Of a stretch of 34,539 nucleotides of DNA, positions 7,553 to 13,985 are shown in pieces. The first letter of the stretch is position 1; each line of letters begins with the position of its first letter. The position numbers and the translations under genes are program-made. The notes beneath the pieces are model-generated. The model was not told where the DNA came from and searched no databases. It saw only the letters and a list, made by a program, of their open reading frames with translations. Where the stretch lies: NCBI GenBank assembly GCA_030019475.1, contig JASEER010000025.1:1-34539 (forward strand), written 5' to 3'. The stretch is from Thermoanaerobacterales bacterium. GTDB taxonomy: Bacteria; Bacillota; Desulfotomaculia; Desulfotomaculales; JASEER01.

Positions 7553-8038
7553 TTGCCGGCCATCGACGTTATCCTGTTGATGCTGGTCGCGGTCTGCGCC
7601 GTCACCGACCTCCGCGGGGGCCGGATCCATAACTGGGCGACCGCCCCGGCCGCGGCGGCGGGGCTGGCCCTGGGCCTCGCCCTGGACGGCCCCGGCGGCC
7701 TCTGGCTCGGCCTTCAGGGCCTGCTCCTCGGGCTGGGCCTGCTGCTGATCCCCTACCTTGGGGGGCACGTCGGGGCGGGTGACGTCAAGCTTCTTGGCGC
7801 CGTCGGGGCACTGAAGGGACCCGCTTTCGTTCTTTATGCCGGACTCTGGGGCGCCGTTGCCGGCGGGGTGCTGGCCCTGGCCATCCTGGCCTGGCGGGGG
7901 AGCTTGGCGGTCAGCTTGCGGCACGTCGGGCTCTGCCTGATGTACCGCAACACGGGAGCGGTGAACCTGAGCGGGGCGGGGATGCCCTACGCCCTGCCCA
8001 TCGCCGCCGGCGTCCTTGTAACCTACCTGGTGTGGTGA
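7553..8038 (+). CDS. A24 prepilin peptidase (TadV/CpaA-like)
   Basis: Integral membrane aspartyl peptidase of family A24, 161 residues, that removes the leader of Flp prepilins. The two catalytic Asp are visible in VTDLRGGRIHNW (about residue 22) and in GGHVGAGDVKLLGAVGAL (G-x-GD motif, about residue 77). Several hydrophobic helices surround them. It lacks the N-terminal Cys/methylase domain of PilD, which is normal for the TadV type. The start is TTG 7553, preceded by a strong GAGGAGGGG. It lies in the Flp module and overlaps the next frame slightly if that one starts at 8032. Confidence 0.88.
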   Translation: MPAIDVILLMLVAVCAVTDLRGGRIHNWATAPAAAAGLALGLALDGPGGLWLGLQGLLLGLGLLLIPYLGGHVGAGDVKLLGAVGALKGPAFVLYAGLWGAVAGGVLALAILAWRGSLAVSLRHVGLCLMYRNTGAVNLSGAGMPYALPIAAGVLVTYLVW

Positions 8039-8043
8039 GGAAG

Positions 8044-8451
8044 ATGCCGCGACGAACCTTCTGGCGCGAAAGACGGGGGCAGGCGGTGGTGGAGTTCGCC
8101 CTGCTCCTGCCGGTGCTCCTCTTGATCCTCTTCGGGACCATCGAGTTCGGGCGGCTGTTCGCCGCCTCCCTGGTTCTGGGCAACGCGGCGCGGGACGGAG
8201 CGCGCCTGGCGGCCGTGGGGGCGGGCGACGGCGAGGTCGTGGACAGCGTGCTCGCCGCCTGTCTCTCCCTGGGGGAAGACGTGCGGGACCGGATCGAGAT
8301 CGATATCGACCCGGAGGACGAGGCGCGGGAGAGCGGGGGAACGGTGACCGTCGCCCTTCGTTATCCCCTGCCCCTGGTGACGCCGGTCCTGTCCGACCTT
8401 GTGCCCAACCCCTTCCCGCTAAACGCGGCATGCGTGATGCGCGTGGAATGA
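8044..8451 (+). CDS. TadE-like pseudopilin
   Basis: TadE family protein, 135 residues: a basic start followed by RRGQAVVEFALLLPVLLLIL, the TadE signature with G-Q-A-x-VEFAL, one membrane helix, then FGRLFAASLVLGNAARDGARLAAVG, which is the second conserved TadE block. The rest is a small periplasmic-type domain. It is a minor pseudopilin in Flp pilus assembly. ATG 8044 is chosen because GTGAGGA lies immediately upstream; GTG 8032 or 8035 are alternatives that overlap the peptidase stop. A TadG-like gene follows after 13 bases. Confidence 0.85.
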   Translation: MPRRTFWRERRGQAVVEFALLLPVLLLILFGTIEFGRLFAASLVLGNAARDGARLAAVGAGDGEVVDSVLAACLSLGEDVRDRIEIDIDPEDEARESGGTVTVALRYPLPLVTPVLSDLVPNPFPLNAACVMRVE

Positions 8452-8464
8452 CGGGAGAGAGGGG

Positions 8465-9367
8465 ATGAACATGTTACGCAATGAGCGGGGGGCGATGGCC
8501 GTCCTGGTGGCCGCCGCCCTGGTCGTCTTGTCGGGCTGCCTGGCATTGGCGGCCGATGTCGGGCAGTTGGCCCTCTGGCAGGTGCGCGCGGCCAACGCCG
8601 CCGACGCCGCCGCCCTGGCCGGCGCGCAGGAACTTATGGACCATCCGGGCGCCGCTTTTGATGCCGCTATGGCATACGGCCAGGCCAACGGGATAGCGCC
8701 GGGGGAGATGACCATCACCGTTACGGACTCGGTCGCCGTGGACATCGTGCGGCCGGTGGAATTCGCTTTTGCGCCGGTGCTCGGCATACACAGCGGCGCG
8801 GCGCGCGCGCACGCCCGGGCGGTCGCCGGACCCGTCACCGGGGTGAGCGGGGTGGCGCCCCTCGCCGTCCCGGACCAGGAATTCGAATACGGCGCCCTGT
8901 ACCAGCTGAAAGCCAACCACTGGCAGAAAGGTCACCTCGGGCGCGGAGAGTTCGGCGCCCTGGGTCTGGGAGAGCATGGCGCCGATCACTACCGTGACAA
9001 CCTCAAAAAGGGGTATCCGGGGATGTTGAGGGTGGGTGACGTGGTGCCCACCGAAAGCGGCAACATGTCCGGCCCCACGCAGGAGGCGATCGCCGACCGG
9101 TTTGCCCGCTGCGACGACGGCTGCACTTTTGACCATTTTACGCGGGACTGCCCGCGTGTGCTCATCGTGCCGGTATACGAGCCGGTCGCGGAACATAAGG
9201 TGGACGAAGTGCGGATCGCGGGGTTCGCCGCCTTTTGGGTGGAGAATATCCCCGGGAACGGTAACGATAGCGTTATTGAGGGCAGATTTGTGCGGACGGT
9301 CACGGCCGGAAATGTTGACCCCGACGCGGAAGGTTATGGGCTGTACGGTGTTCGCCTGATCGAATAA
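8465..9367 (+). CDS. TadG-like pilus assembly protein
   Basis: TadE/TadG-related membrane protein, 300 residues. The N-terminus has NERGAMAVLVAAALVVLSGC, one membrane helix, then ADVGQLALWQVRAANAADAA and ALAGAQEL, the typical Tad_G-like block of residues 25-60. The remaining 240 residues are a predicted extracellular domain with several Cys (for example RCDDGCTFDHFTRDC), of unknown role. ATG 8465 is preceded by GGGAGAGAGGGG; ATG 8471 is possible. It is the last gene of the Flp module and ends nine bases from the convergent fakB gene, with no clear terminator between them. Confidence 0.82.
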   Translation: MNMLRNERGAMAVLVAAALVVLSGCLALAADVGQLALWQVRAANAADAAALAGAQELMDHPGAAFDAAMAYGQANGIAPGEMTITVTDSVAVDIVRPVEFAFAPVLGIHSGAARAHARAVAGPVTGVSGVAPLAVPDQEFEYGALYQLKANHWQKGHLGRGEFGALGLGEHGADHYRDNLKKGYPGMLRVGDVVPTESGNMSGPTQEAIADRFARCDDGCTFDHFTRDCPRVLIVPVYEPVAEHKVDEVRIAGFAAFWVENIPGNGNDSVIEGRFVRTVTAGNVDPDAEGYGLYGVRLIE

Positions 9368-9376
9368 AGCAGGGCG

Positions 9377-10231
9377 CTACGGCTCAGCGGCAGCTGCGGA
9401 GTGAAAAGCGATCCCGACCACTCCGGGACCGACGTGGCTCCCGATAATGGCCCCGGCCTGGCAGACGACGCAGGGTGGTTCGCCGAGGGCATCGCTGAGC
9501 AGTCCCAGGAACTGGTCCCGCAGGACGGCGTCGTTGCCCCAGACCACGCCGCAGCGCAGGCTCCCGTGCGCGCCCCGTGCTTCGGTCACGATCCGGACCA
9601 GGCTCTCCAGGGCTTTAGCGCGCCCCCGTACCTTCTCCACGGGGGTGACAACCCCGTCTTTCAGGCAAAGCACCGGCTTTATGCTCAGGATCGACCCGAG
9701 AAAGGCCTGGGCGGGCCCGATACGCCCGCCTCGCTGCAGGTACTCCAGGGTATCGACCATAAAATAAACGTGCGTCTTTTCGACCAGGCGACGGCAGAGG
9801 GCCAGAACGGCGGCATGGTCCGCCCCTTCGGCCGCGGCCTGCGCGGCGGCGAGAACGATCAGGCCCAGCGCGGAACTGGTCAGCCTGGTGTCGATGACGT
9901 CGATAGGGGCATCGGCCAGCATGGACCGGGCGAGGGTGGCCGATTGCACGGTCCCGCTCAGCCGGGCGGAGATGTGCAGGGAGATAACGCTGTCCCCGGC
10001 GGCCGTAAGGGCCCGGTAGACCTCCAGAAACTCGGCCGGAGAGGGTTGTGAGGTCGAGGCCCGCTCATTAACAAGGCGGCGGTAGAACTGCTCATTGCTT
10101 AAGTCGACCCCGTCCCGCAGGGCCTCCTCACCGAACAAAACCTTGAGCGGGACGATGGCAATATCAAGTTGATCGGCTACATCAGCCGGAAGATCGGCAG
10201 TACTGTCCGTGACAATATGCGCGCGGCGCAT
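9377..10231 (-). CDS. fakB: DegV family fatty-acid-binding protein (FakB-like)
   Basis: DegV family lipid-binding protein, 284 residues, corresponding to FakB, which presents a fatty acid to the kinase FakA for phosphorylation. Marks: HIVTDSTADLP at the N-terminus, TSQPSPAEFLEVY (fatty-acid carboxylate site, residues about 80-92), HISARLSGT, and C-terminal AIIGSHVGPGVVGIAF. ATG 10231 is chosen because the conserved start MRRAHIVTDS begins there and AAGGGG precedes it; the longer frame to 10366 runs back into fakA. It begins 13 bases after the fakA stop, so the two form an operon and are likely functional partners. Confidence 0.9.
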   Translation of the reverse strand: MRRAHIVTDSTADLPADVADQLDIAIVPLKVLFGEEALRDGVDLSNEQFYRRLVNERASTSQPSPAEFLEVYRALTAAGDSVISLHISARLSGTVQSATLARSMLADAPIDVIDTRLTSSALGLIVLAAAQAAAEGADHAAVLALCRRLVEKTHVYFMVDTLEYLQRGGRIGPAQAFLGSILSIKPVLCLKDGVVTPVEKVRGRAKALESLVRIVTEARGAHGSLRCGVVWGNDAVLRDQFLGLLSDALGEPPCVVCQAGAIIGSHVGPGVVGIAFHSAAAAEP

Positions 10232-10244
10232 CACGTTTCGCCCC

Positions 10245-11861
10245 TTACTCCACGGAAATAATAAAGTGATAGAGCGGCTGCCCGCCGTAGTGGACCTCAA
10301 ACTCCACTTCAGGCATGCACTCCTGCAACTGCAGGGCGATCTGCTCAGCCGTCGCCTGGGAAACATCGCCCCCGTAGTAAAGGGTCACCAGGGAGCCCGG
10401 TCCGGCCACGTGGGCGATGACCGCCGCTGTCGTCTCGGCCAGGGATTCACCCCGGAAGACGTTCTCCTCCGCCAGTCCAAGGTACTCACCCGCACGTATG
10501 GACTGACCGTTAAGCCTGGCGTCCCGGACGGCGCTGGTCACCTCGCCGGTCTTAACCCCTTCGGCGGCCGTCTTCATCCGCTCAAGGTTGGCTTCCACAG
10601 GGGCATTGGGATCGAAGGCCAGCAGGGCGGCCAGGCCCTGGGGGATGCTCGTTGTCGGCACCACCTGGATGTCCTTGCCGCCCAGCTTCCTCGCCTGTTC
10701 CGCCGCCAGGACGACGTTCTTGTTGTTCGGCAGGATGATAACGCGCGGCGCCGCGACCTGCTCTGCGGCACGGACAATTTCCTCGGTACTGGGGTTCATG
10801 GTCTGGCCGCCACTGAGAACAATGTCGGCGCCCATGCTTTCCATTATGCTGGTGAGCCCTTCGCCAAGGGCGACGCTGACGACCCCGACAGGCTTTTCTT
10901 CGGTCTTCAATCGCGCATGCTGCTCGCGCATGTTGTTGACTTGAACGGCCGTCAATTCGCCGAAGCGCAGGCCGGTCTCCAGAACCCGGCCGGGGTGGTT
11001 GGAGTGGATGTGGACCTTCAGCGTCTGGTGGTTGCCGACCACCATCAGGCAATCGCCCATTCCTTCCAGGGCGGCACGGACCTCCTCGGCCAGCAGGCAC
11101 TCGCCCCGGATGATGAACTCGGTGCAATAAGCGAAAACGATGGGGCCTTGATATTCACCGGCGGCGGAGGGAGCGGAAGGCCCCTCTTTCCCCTCATCCG
11201 GCCCTGGAAACACCGGCGGAAACTCCAGCAGGGCGCTCTCGTGGGCGCGGCGAAAGGTCTGGAGAATCCCCTCCAGAATGACCACATAGCCCTTACCGCC
11301 GGCGTCGACGACACCCGTTTCCTTAAGGATGGGCAGTATATCCGGTGTTTCGGCAAGGGCACGCAGGGCCTCCCGGTAGATGTGCAGGCTCAGGCGCCGC
11401 AGGTCCGCCGTACGGGCGGCGGCGAAGCGGGCCGCCTCAGCGGCCCGGCGGGCGACCGTAAGGATGGTCCCCTCGACGGGCTGTCCCACGGCGCGGTAGG
11501 CGAGATCGGCACCGGCCGCCAGGGCTTCGGCGATATCGGGAGCGGTGGCCCGGCGCTTGGCGGCCAGGGCATTGGCGAAACCCTGCAGAAGCTGGGAGAG
11601 GATGACCCCCGAGTTGCCCCGGGCGCCGGCAAGGGCGCCGCGCGCCGCCGCTGCGGCCACACTGGCAATGGCGTCGTCCTTCACGGTGCCGATCTCCTGC
11701 AGGGCGGCGATAAAGGTAAGGTACATATTCGTTCCCGTGTCCCCGTCGGGAACCGGGAAGACATTGAGGTTATCGATCTCTTTACGTAATCGTGCGAGCC
11801 GCGTGGCGCCGGCCGCGAAGATCTCTTGGAGCTGCGGGCCTTCAATGGCTTGGAGGGTCAC
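10245..11861 (-). CDS. fakA: DAK2-domain fatty acid kinase (FakA/YloV-like)
   Basis: FakA/YloV family kinase, 538 residues, which phosphorylates FakB-bound fatty acids for use in phospholipid synthesis. The N-terminal DhaL-type ATP-binding domain shows NLNVFPVPDGDTGTNMYLT (metal-binding Asp residues, around 32-50) and GARGNSGVILSQLLQGFA. A middle domain with GVVDAGGKGYVVILEG and a C-terminal DegV-like/DAK1_2 domain follow. The start is GTG 11861 with AAGGGAGAAG upstream. A sigma-H-like promoter lies at 11887-11915. Directly followed by the FakB-like gene. Confidence 0.92.
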   Translation of the reverse strand: MTLQAIEGPQLQEIFAAGATRLARLRKEIDNLNVFPVPDGDTGTNMYLTFIAALQEIGTVKDDAIASVAAAAARGALAGARGNSGVILSQLLQGFANALAAKRRATAPDIAEALAAGADLAYRAVGQPVEGTILTVARRAAEAARFAAARTADLRRLSLHIYREALRALAETPDILPILKETGVVDAGGKGYVVILEGILQTFRRAHESALLEFPPVFPGPDEGKEGPSAPSAAGEYQGPIVFAYCTEFIIRGECLLAEEVRAALEGMGDCLMVVGNHQTLKVHIHSNHPGRVLETGLRFGELTAVQVNNMREQHARLKTEEKPVGVVSVALGEGLTSIMESMGADIVLSGGQTMNPSTEEIVRAAEQVAAPRVIILPNNKNVVLAAEQARKLGGKDIQVVPTTSIPQGLAALLAFDPNAPVEANLERMKTAAEGVKTGEVTSAVRDARLNGQSIRAGEYLGLAEENVFRGESLAETTAAVIAHVAGPGSLVTLYYGGDVSQATAEQIALQLQECMPEVEFEVHYGGQPLYHFIISVE

Positions 11862-11886
11862 GCCTTTCTTCTCCCTTCGCTGGTAA

Positions 11887-11915
11887 CTATTCGACGGGAG
11901 ACCACATATCCCTCC
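11887..11915 (-). promoter_or_regulatory. Candidate sigma-H-type promoter of fakA-fakB
   Basis: On the minus strand GGAGGGATA, 11 bases, GTCGAATAG, matching the sigma-H pattern with one mismatch in each half. It lies about 25 bases before the GTG start of fakA. Confidence 0.45.
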
Positions 11916-12029
11916 TTTTGCCCAAATCTTTGGTTAGCTGGTCACTTGTTCAAATTAGTGTACTAATGCTATCCTGAAGCGGCCTGTCTTACTCAGCGGC
12001 GCCCCGGGCAACCGCTTCGGGAATGGCCC

Positions 12030-12058
12030 TTGACTTCGCATCGGCCTTTCGCTAAGAT
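12030..12058 (+). promoter_or_regulatory. Sigma-A promoter of tRNA-Pro
   Basis: TTGACT (12030-12035), 17 bases, TAAGAT (12053-12058), ending 12 bases before the tRNA. Near-consensus spacing and sequence. Confidence 0.75.
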
Positions 12059-12070
12059 AAAAAGGTAAGC

Positions 12071-12148
12071 CGGGATGTAGCTCAGTTTGGCTAGAGCGCA
12101 CGGTTCGGGACCGTGAGGTCGCAGGTTCAAATCCTGTCATCCCGACCA
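12071..12148 (+). tRNA. tRNA-Pro (anticodon CGG)
   Basis: Full cloverleaf of 78 bases including encoded CCA. Acceptor CGGGATG pairs with CATCCCG; the C1-G72 pair and A73 are typical of bacterial tRNA-Pro. The D arm has AGCTCAGTTTGGCTAGAGC. The anticodon stem CACGG/CCGTG closes the loop TTCGGGA, giving anticodon CGG, which reads CCG. The T arm is CAGGTTCAAATCCTG. A T-run follows the CCA and may end transcription. CCG is common in this GC-rich window, which fits the need for this tRNA. Confidence 0.97.
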
Positions 12149-12211
12149 TTTTTAAAGGATACTAAGTGCCCGACTTCACAATACATAAAATTCTATAAGG
12201 GGGATGAGTAG

Positions 12212-12856
12212 GTGAATCTTCTGATCATGGGGCCGCCCGGCGGCGGCAAGGGCACACAGGCCGAGTTCATCGTCAAAAACCTCAATGTGACCCACATCTC
12301 CACCGGCGATATGTTCCGTGAGGCCGTCAAGGCCGGCACCGAGATGGGGAAGAAGGCCAAGGAGTATATGGACAGCGGCAAGCTTGTGCCGGATGAGGTC
12401 GTCGTCGGCATGGTGCGGGACAGGCTCTCCCAGCCTGACTGCGCCAAGGGCTGGCTCCTGGACGGCTTCCCGCGTACCGTGGCCCAGGCCGAGGCTCTCG
12501 ACGCCACCCTGGCGGGGTTGGGCCTGAAGATCGACGCCGTGCTAAACATTGCCGTGCCGCGGGAGAAGCTGGTTGCCCGCCTGACCGGCCGGCGCGTCTG
12601 CCGGAGCTGCGGCGCCTCCTACCACGTCATGTTCAATCCCCCGAGGATCGAGGGTGTATGCAACAACTGCGGCGGCGAACTGTACCAGCGCAGCGACGAC
12701 ACTGAAGAGACGGTTAACAACCGGCTGGACGTCTACGAGGCCCAGACCCAACCGGTGATGGACTACTACCGGTCCAAGGGCCTGCTGCGGGAGGTCAACG
12801 GCGATCAGGAGATCGCCAAGGTGACCGAGGACGTCCTGGCCGTGTTGAAGGGCTAA
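12212..12856 (+). CDS. adk: Adenylate kinase, zinc-type
   Basis: Adenylate kinase (ATP + AMP to 2 ADP), 214 residues, cytoplasmic. The P-loop GPPGGGKGT (7-15), [10 protein letters not shown], the AMP-site [12 protein letters not shown] and LID-domain Arg residues are all present. The LID carries a zinc site: CRSC near 130 and CNNC near 150, typical of Gram-positive enzymes. The start is GTG 12212 with AAGGGGGATGAG upstream. Unusually it is outside the ribosomal spc operon (no secY or map here); instead it follows tRNA-Pro and is closed by a terminator at 12868-12897. Confidence 0.97.
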   Translation: MNLLIMGPPGGGKGTQAEFIVKNLNVTHISTGDMFREAVKAGTEMGKKAKEYMDSGKLVPDEVVVGMVRDRLSQPDCAKGWLLDGFPRTVAQAEALDATLAGLGLKIDAVLNIAVPREKLVARLTGRRVCRSCGASYHVMFNPPRIEGVCNNCGGELYQRSDDTEETVNNRLDVYEAQTQPVMDYYRSKGLLREVNGDQEIAKVTEDVLAVLKG

Positions 12857-12867
12857 GCGACTGCCGC

Positions 12868-12897
12868 AAGCCCGGGCCATGGCCCGGGCTTTTCTTT
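12868..12897 (+). terminator. Intrinsic terminator after adk
   Basis: AAGCCCGGGCC / GGCCCGGGCTT with a two-base nominal loop (realistically four or more), followed by TTTCTTT. It is almost perfectly palindromic, so it may act on both strands. Confidence 0.85.
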
Positions 12898-12921
12898 AAC
12901 CAGGGCGAAAGGAGAACAGGA

Positions 12922-13395
12922 GTGGGGATCGAAGTCCTCGTTCCCGGTCGCGGGCTGCTACGCTACGAAGCGGCGGTTTTCGATTTCAACGGGACCCTGG
13001 CCGACGGGGGCCATGTCTGCGCCGGAGTTCCCGAGCGCCTGCGCGCCCTGGCCGGGCGGCTCAAGGTCTATGTTTTAACTGCGGATACCTTTGGGAGCGT
13101 GCGTGCGGCGATGGCCGGGCAGCCCGTGGAAGTTGTGGTGCTGGACGGGGAGCCCGGCGGACCGCGGAAGGAAGCCTTCGTCCGGGGATTGGGCGCCGAG
13201 ACGTGTACCGCCTTCGGCAACGGGTCTAACGATGCGGCCATGCTCAGGGCCGCCGGACTCGGCGTGCTGGTCCTGGGGCGCGAAGGGGCGGCGGGGGAGA
13301 GTCTGGTCGCGGCCGATGTTGTGGTCCGGGATATTAACGACGGTATCGACCTTCTGCTCGATCCGCGGCGGTTGACGGCTACCCTGCGGCTTTAG
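12922..13395 (+). CDS. HAD-like soluble P-type ATPase-related hydrolase
   Basis: HAD-superfamily protein of the soluble P-type-ATPase-like group (COG4087 style), 157 residues. Motif I is DFNGTLA with Asp21, but the usual general-acid Asp two positions later is Asn23, as in this subgroup and unlike classic DxD phosphatases. Motif II Thr is in LTADTFG, the motif III Lys in GPRKEAFVRGL, and motif IV is GNGSNDAAMLRAAG. Start GTG 12922 with AAAGGAGAACAGG upstream. It follows the adk terminator and precedes comFB by 19 bases, so the two may share a transcript. Substrate unknown. Confidence 0.82.
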   Translation: MGIEVLVPGRGLLRYEAAVFDFNGTLADGGHVCAGVPERLRALAGRLKVYVLTADTFGSVRAAMAGQPVEVVVLDGEPGGPRKEAFVRGLGAETCTAFGNGSNDAAMLRAAGLGVLVLGREGAAGESLVAADVVVRDINDGIDLLLDPRRLTATLRL

Positions 13396-13414
13396 CGGCG
13401 AGGGGGGTTGAACG

Positions 13415-13933
13415 GTGCTTAAGAACTACGCCGAGATCGTGGTCGCGGAAGTCCTGGATGCGATCGCGCGTATCTACCAGGAACGCCGGGAATACTGCTT
13501 CTGTCCACGCTGCCGCGAGGACATCAGCGCCATTGCCCTGAACCGGCTCCCGCCCCGGTACCTGGTTCGGGACGAGGGCTACGTCTTCACGCACGTCGAA
13601 TTCGACAAAGTAGGCGGCAGGGCGGAAGTAATTGCCGCGGTAATGTACGGACTGGAAACAGTGTGCAAGAACCCCCGCCATGGCGAGGAACGCATCATTG
13701 AACCGCTTGGTCCGGTTAGCCAGTTACCGAACGACAATTTGGAGGAGGTGCCGGTTGTGGAAAAGCGGTGTATACTTTGCGGCCGTAAGTTCGTACCGGA
13801 GGAGGAGCTGACGCCGCAGGACGACGAGGATGAACTCCTGACGCCGCGGAAAACGGTGTCTGTTTGCCGGCTCTGCCAGGCCAAGCTCAAGCACGAAGCT
13901 GATGAGGCTCAGAAGCTGCCCAAGCCGATGTAG
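13415..13933 (+). CDS. comFB: ComFB-like late competence protein with zinc-finger tail
   Basis: Late competence protein ComFB family, 172 residues. The N-terminal ComFB domain (about residues 1-90) begins NYAEIVVAEVLDAIARIYQE, and holds one Cys pair in FCPRCREDISAIALNRLPP, the family core, with a further stretch ending in VFTHVEF. Unlike the short ComFB proteins, the C-terminal half has a second predicted zinc site (CILCGRKF near 123 and CRLCQAKL near 152) separated by an acidic linker. The start is GTG 13415 with GAGGGGGG upstream. ComFB has no assigned biochemical role; related proteins in cyanobacteria have been linked to cyclic-di-nucleotide signalling. Confidence 0.75.
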   Translation: MLKNYAEIVVAEVLDAIARIYQERREYCFCPRCREDISAIALNRLPPRYLVRDEGYVFTHVEFDKVGGRAEVIAAVMYGLETVCKNPRHGEERIIEPLGPVSQLPNDNLEEVPVVEKRCILCGRKFVPEEELTPQDDEDELLTPRKTVSVCRLCQAKLKHEADEAQKLPKPM

Positions 13934-13985
13934 CTAGTTCGGCGTGGCTGCACGCCGACGCGTTGACGTGAGGAGGGGACGGTTT

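Noticed and set aside
10209-11789. 526-codon plus-strand frame
   Set aside because: Antisense shadow of fakA, which has clear kinase motifs on the other strand.
11955-12149. Minus-strand frame with the start VGMTGFEPATSRSRT
   Set aside because: It is the antisense of tRNA-Pro, a well-known false protein caused by tRNA sequence.
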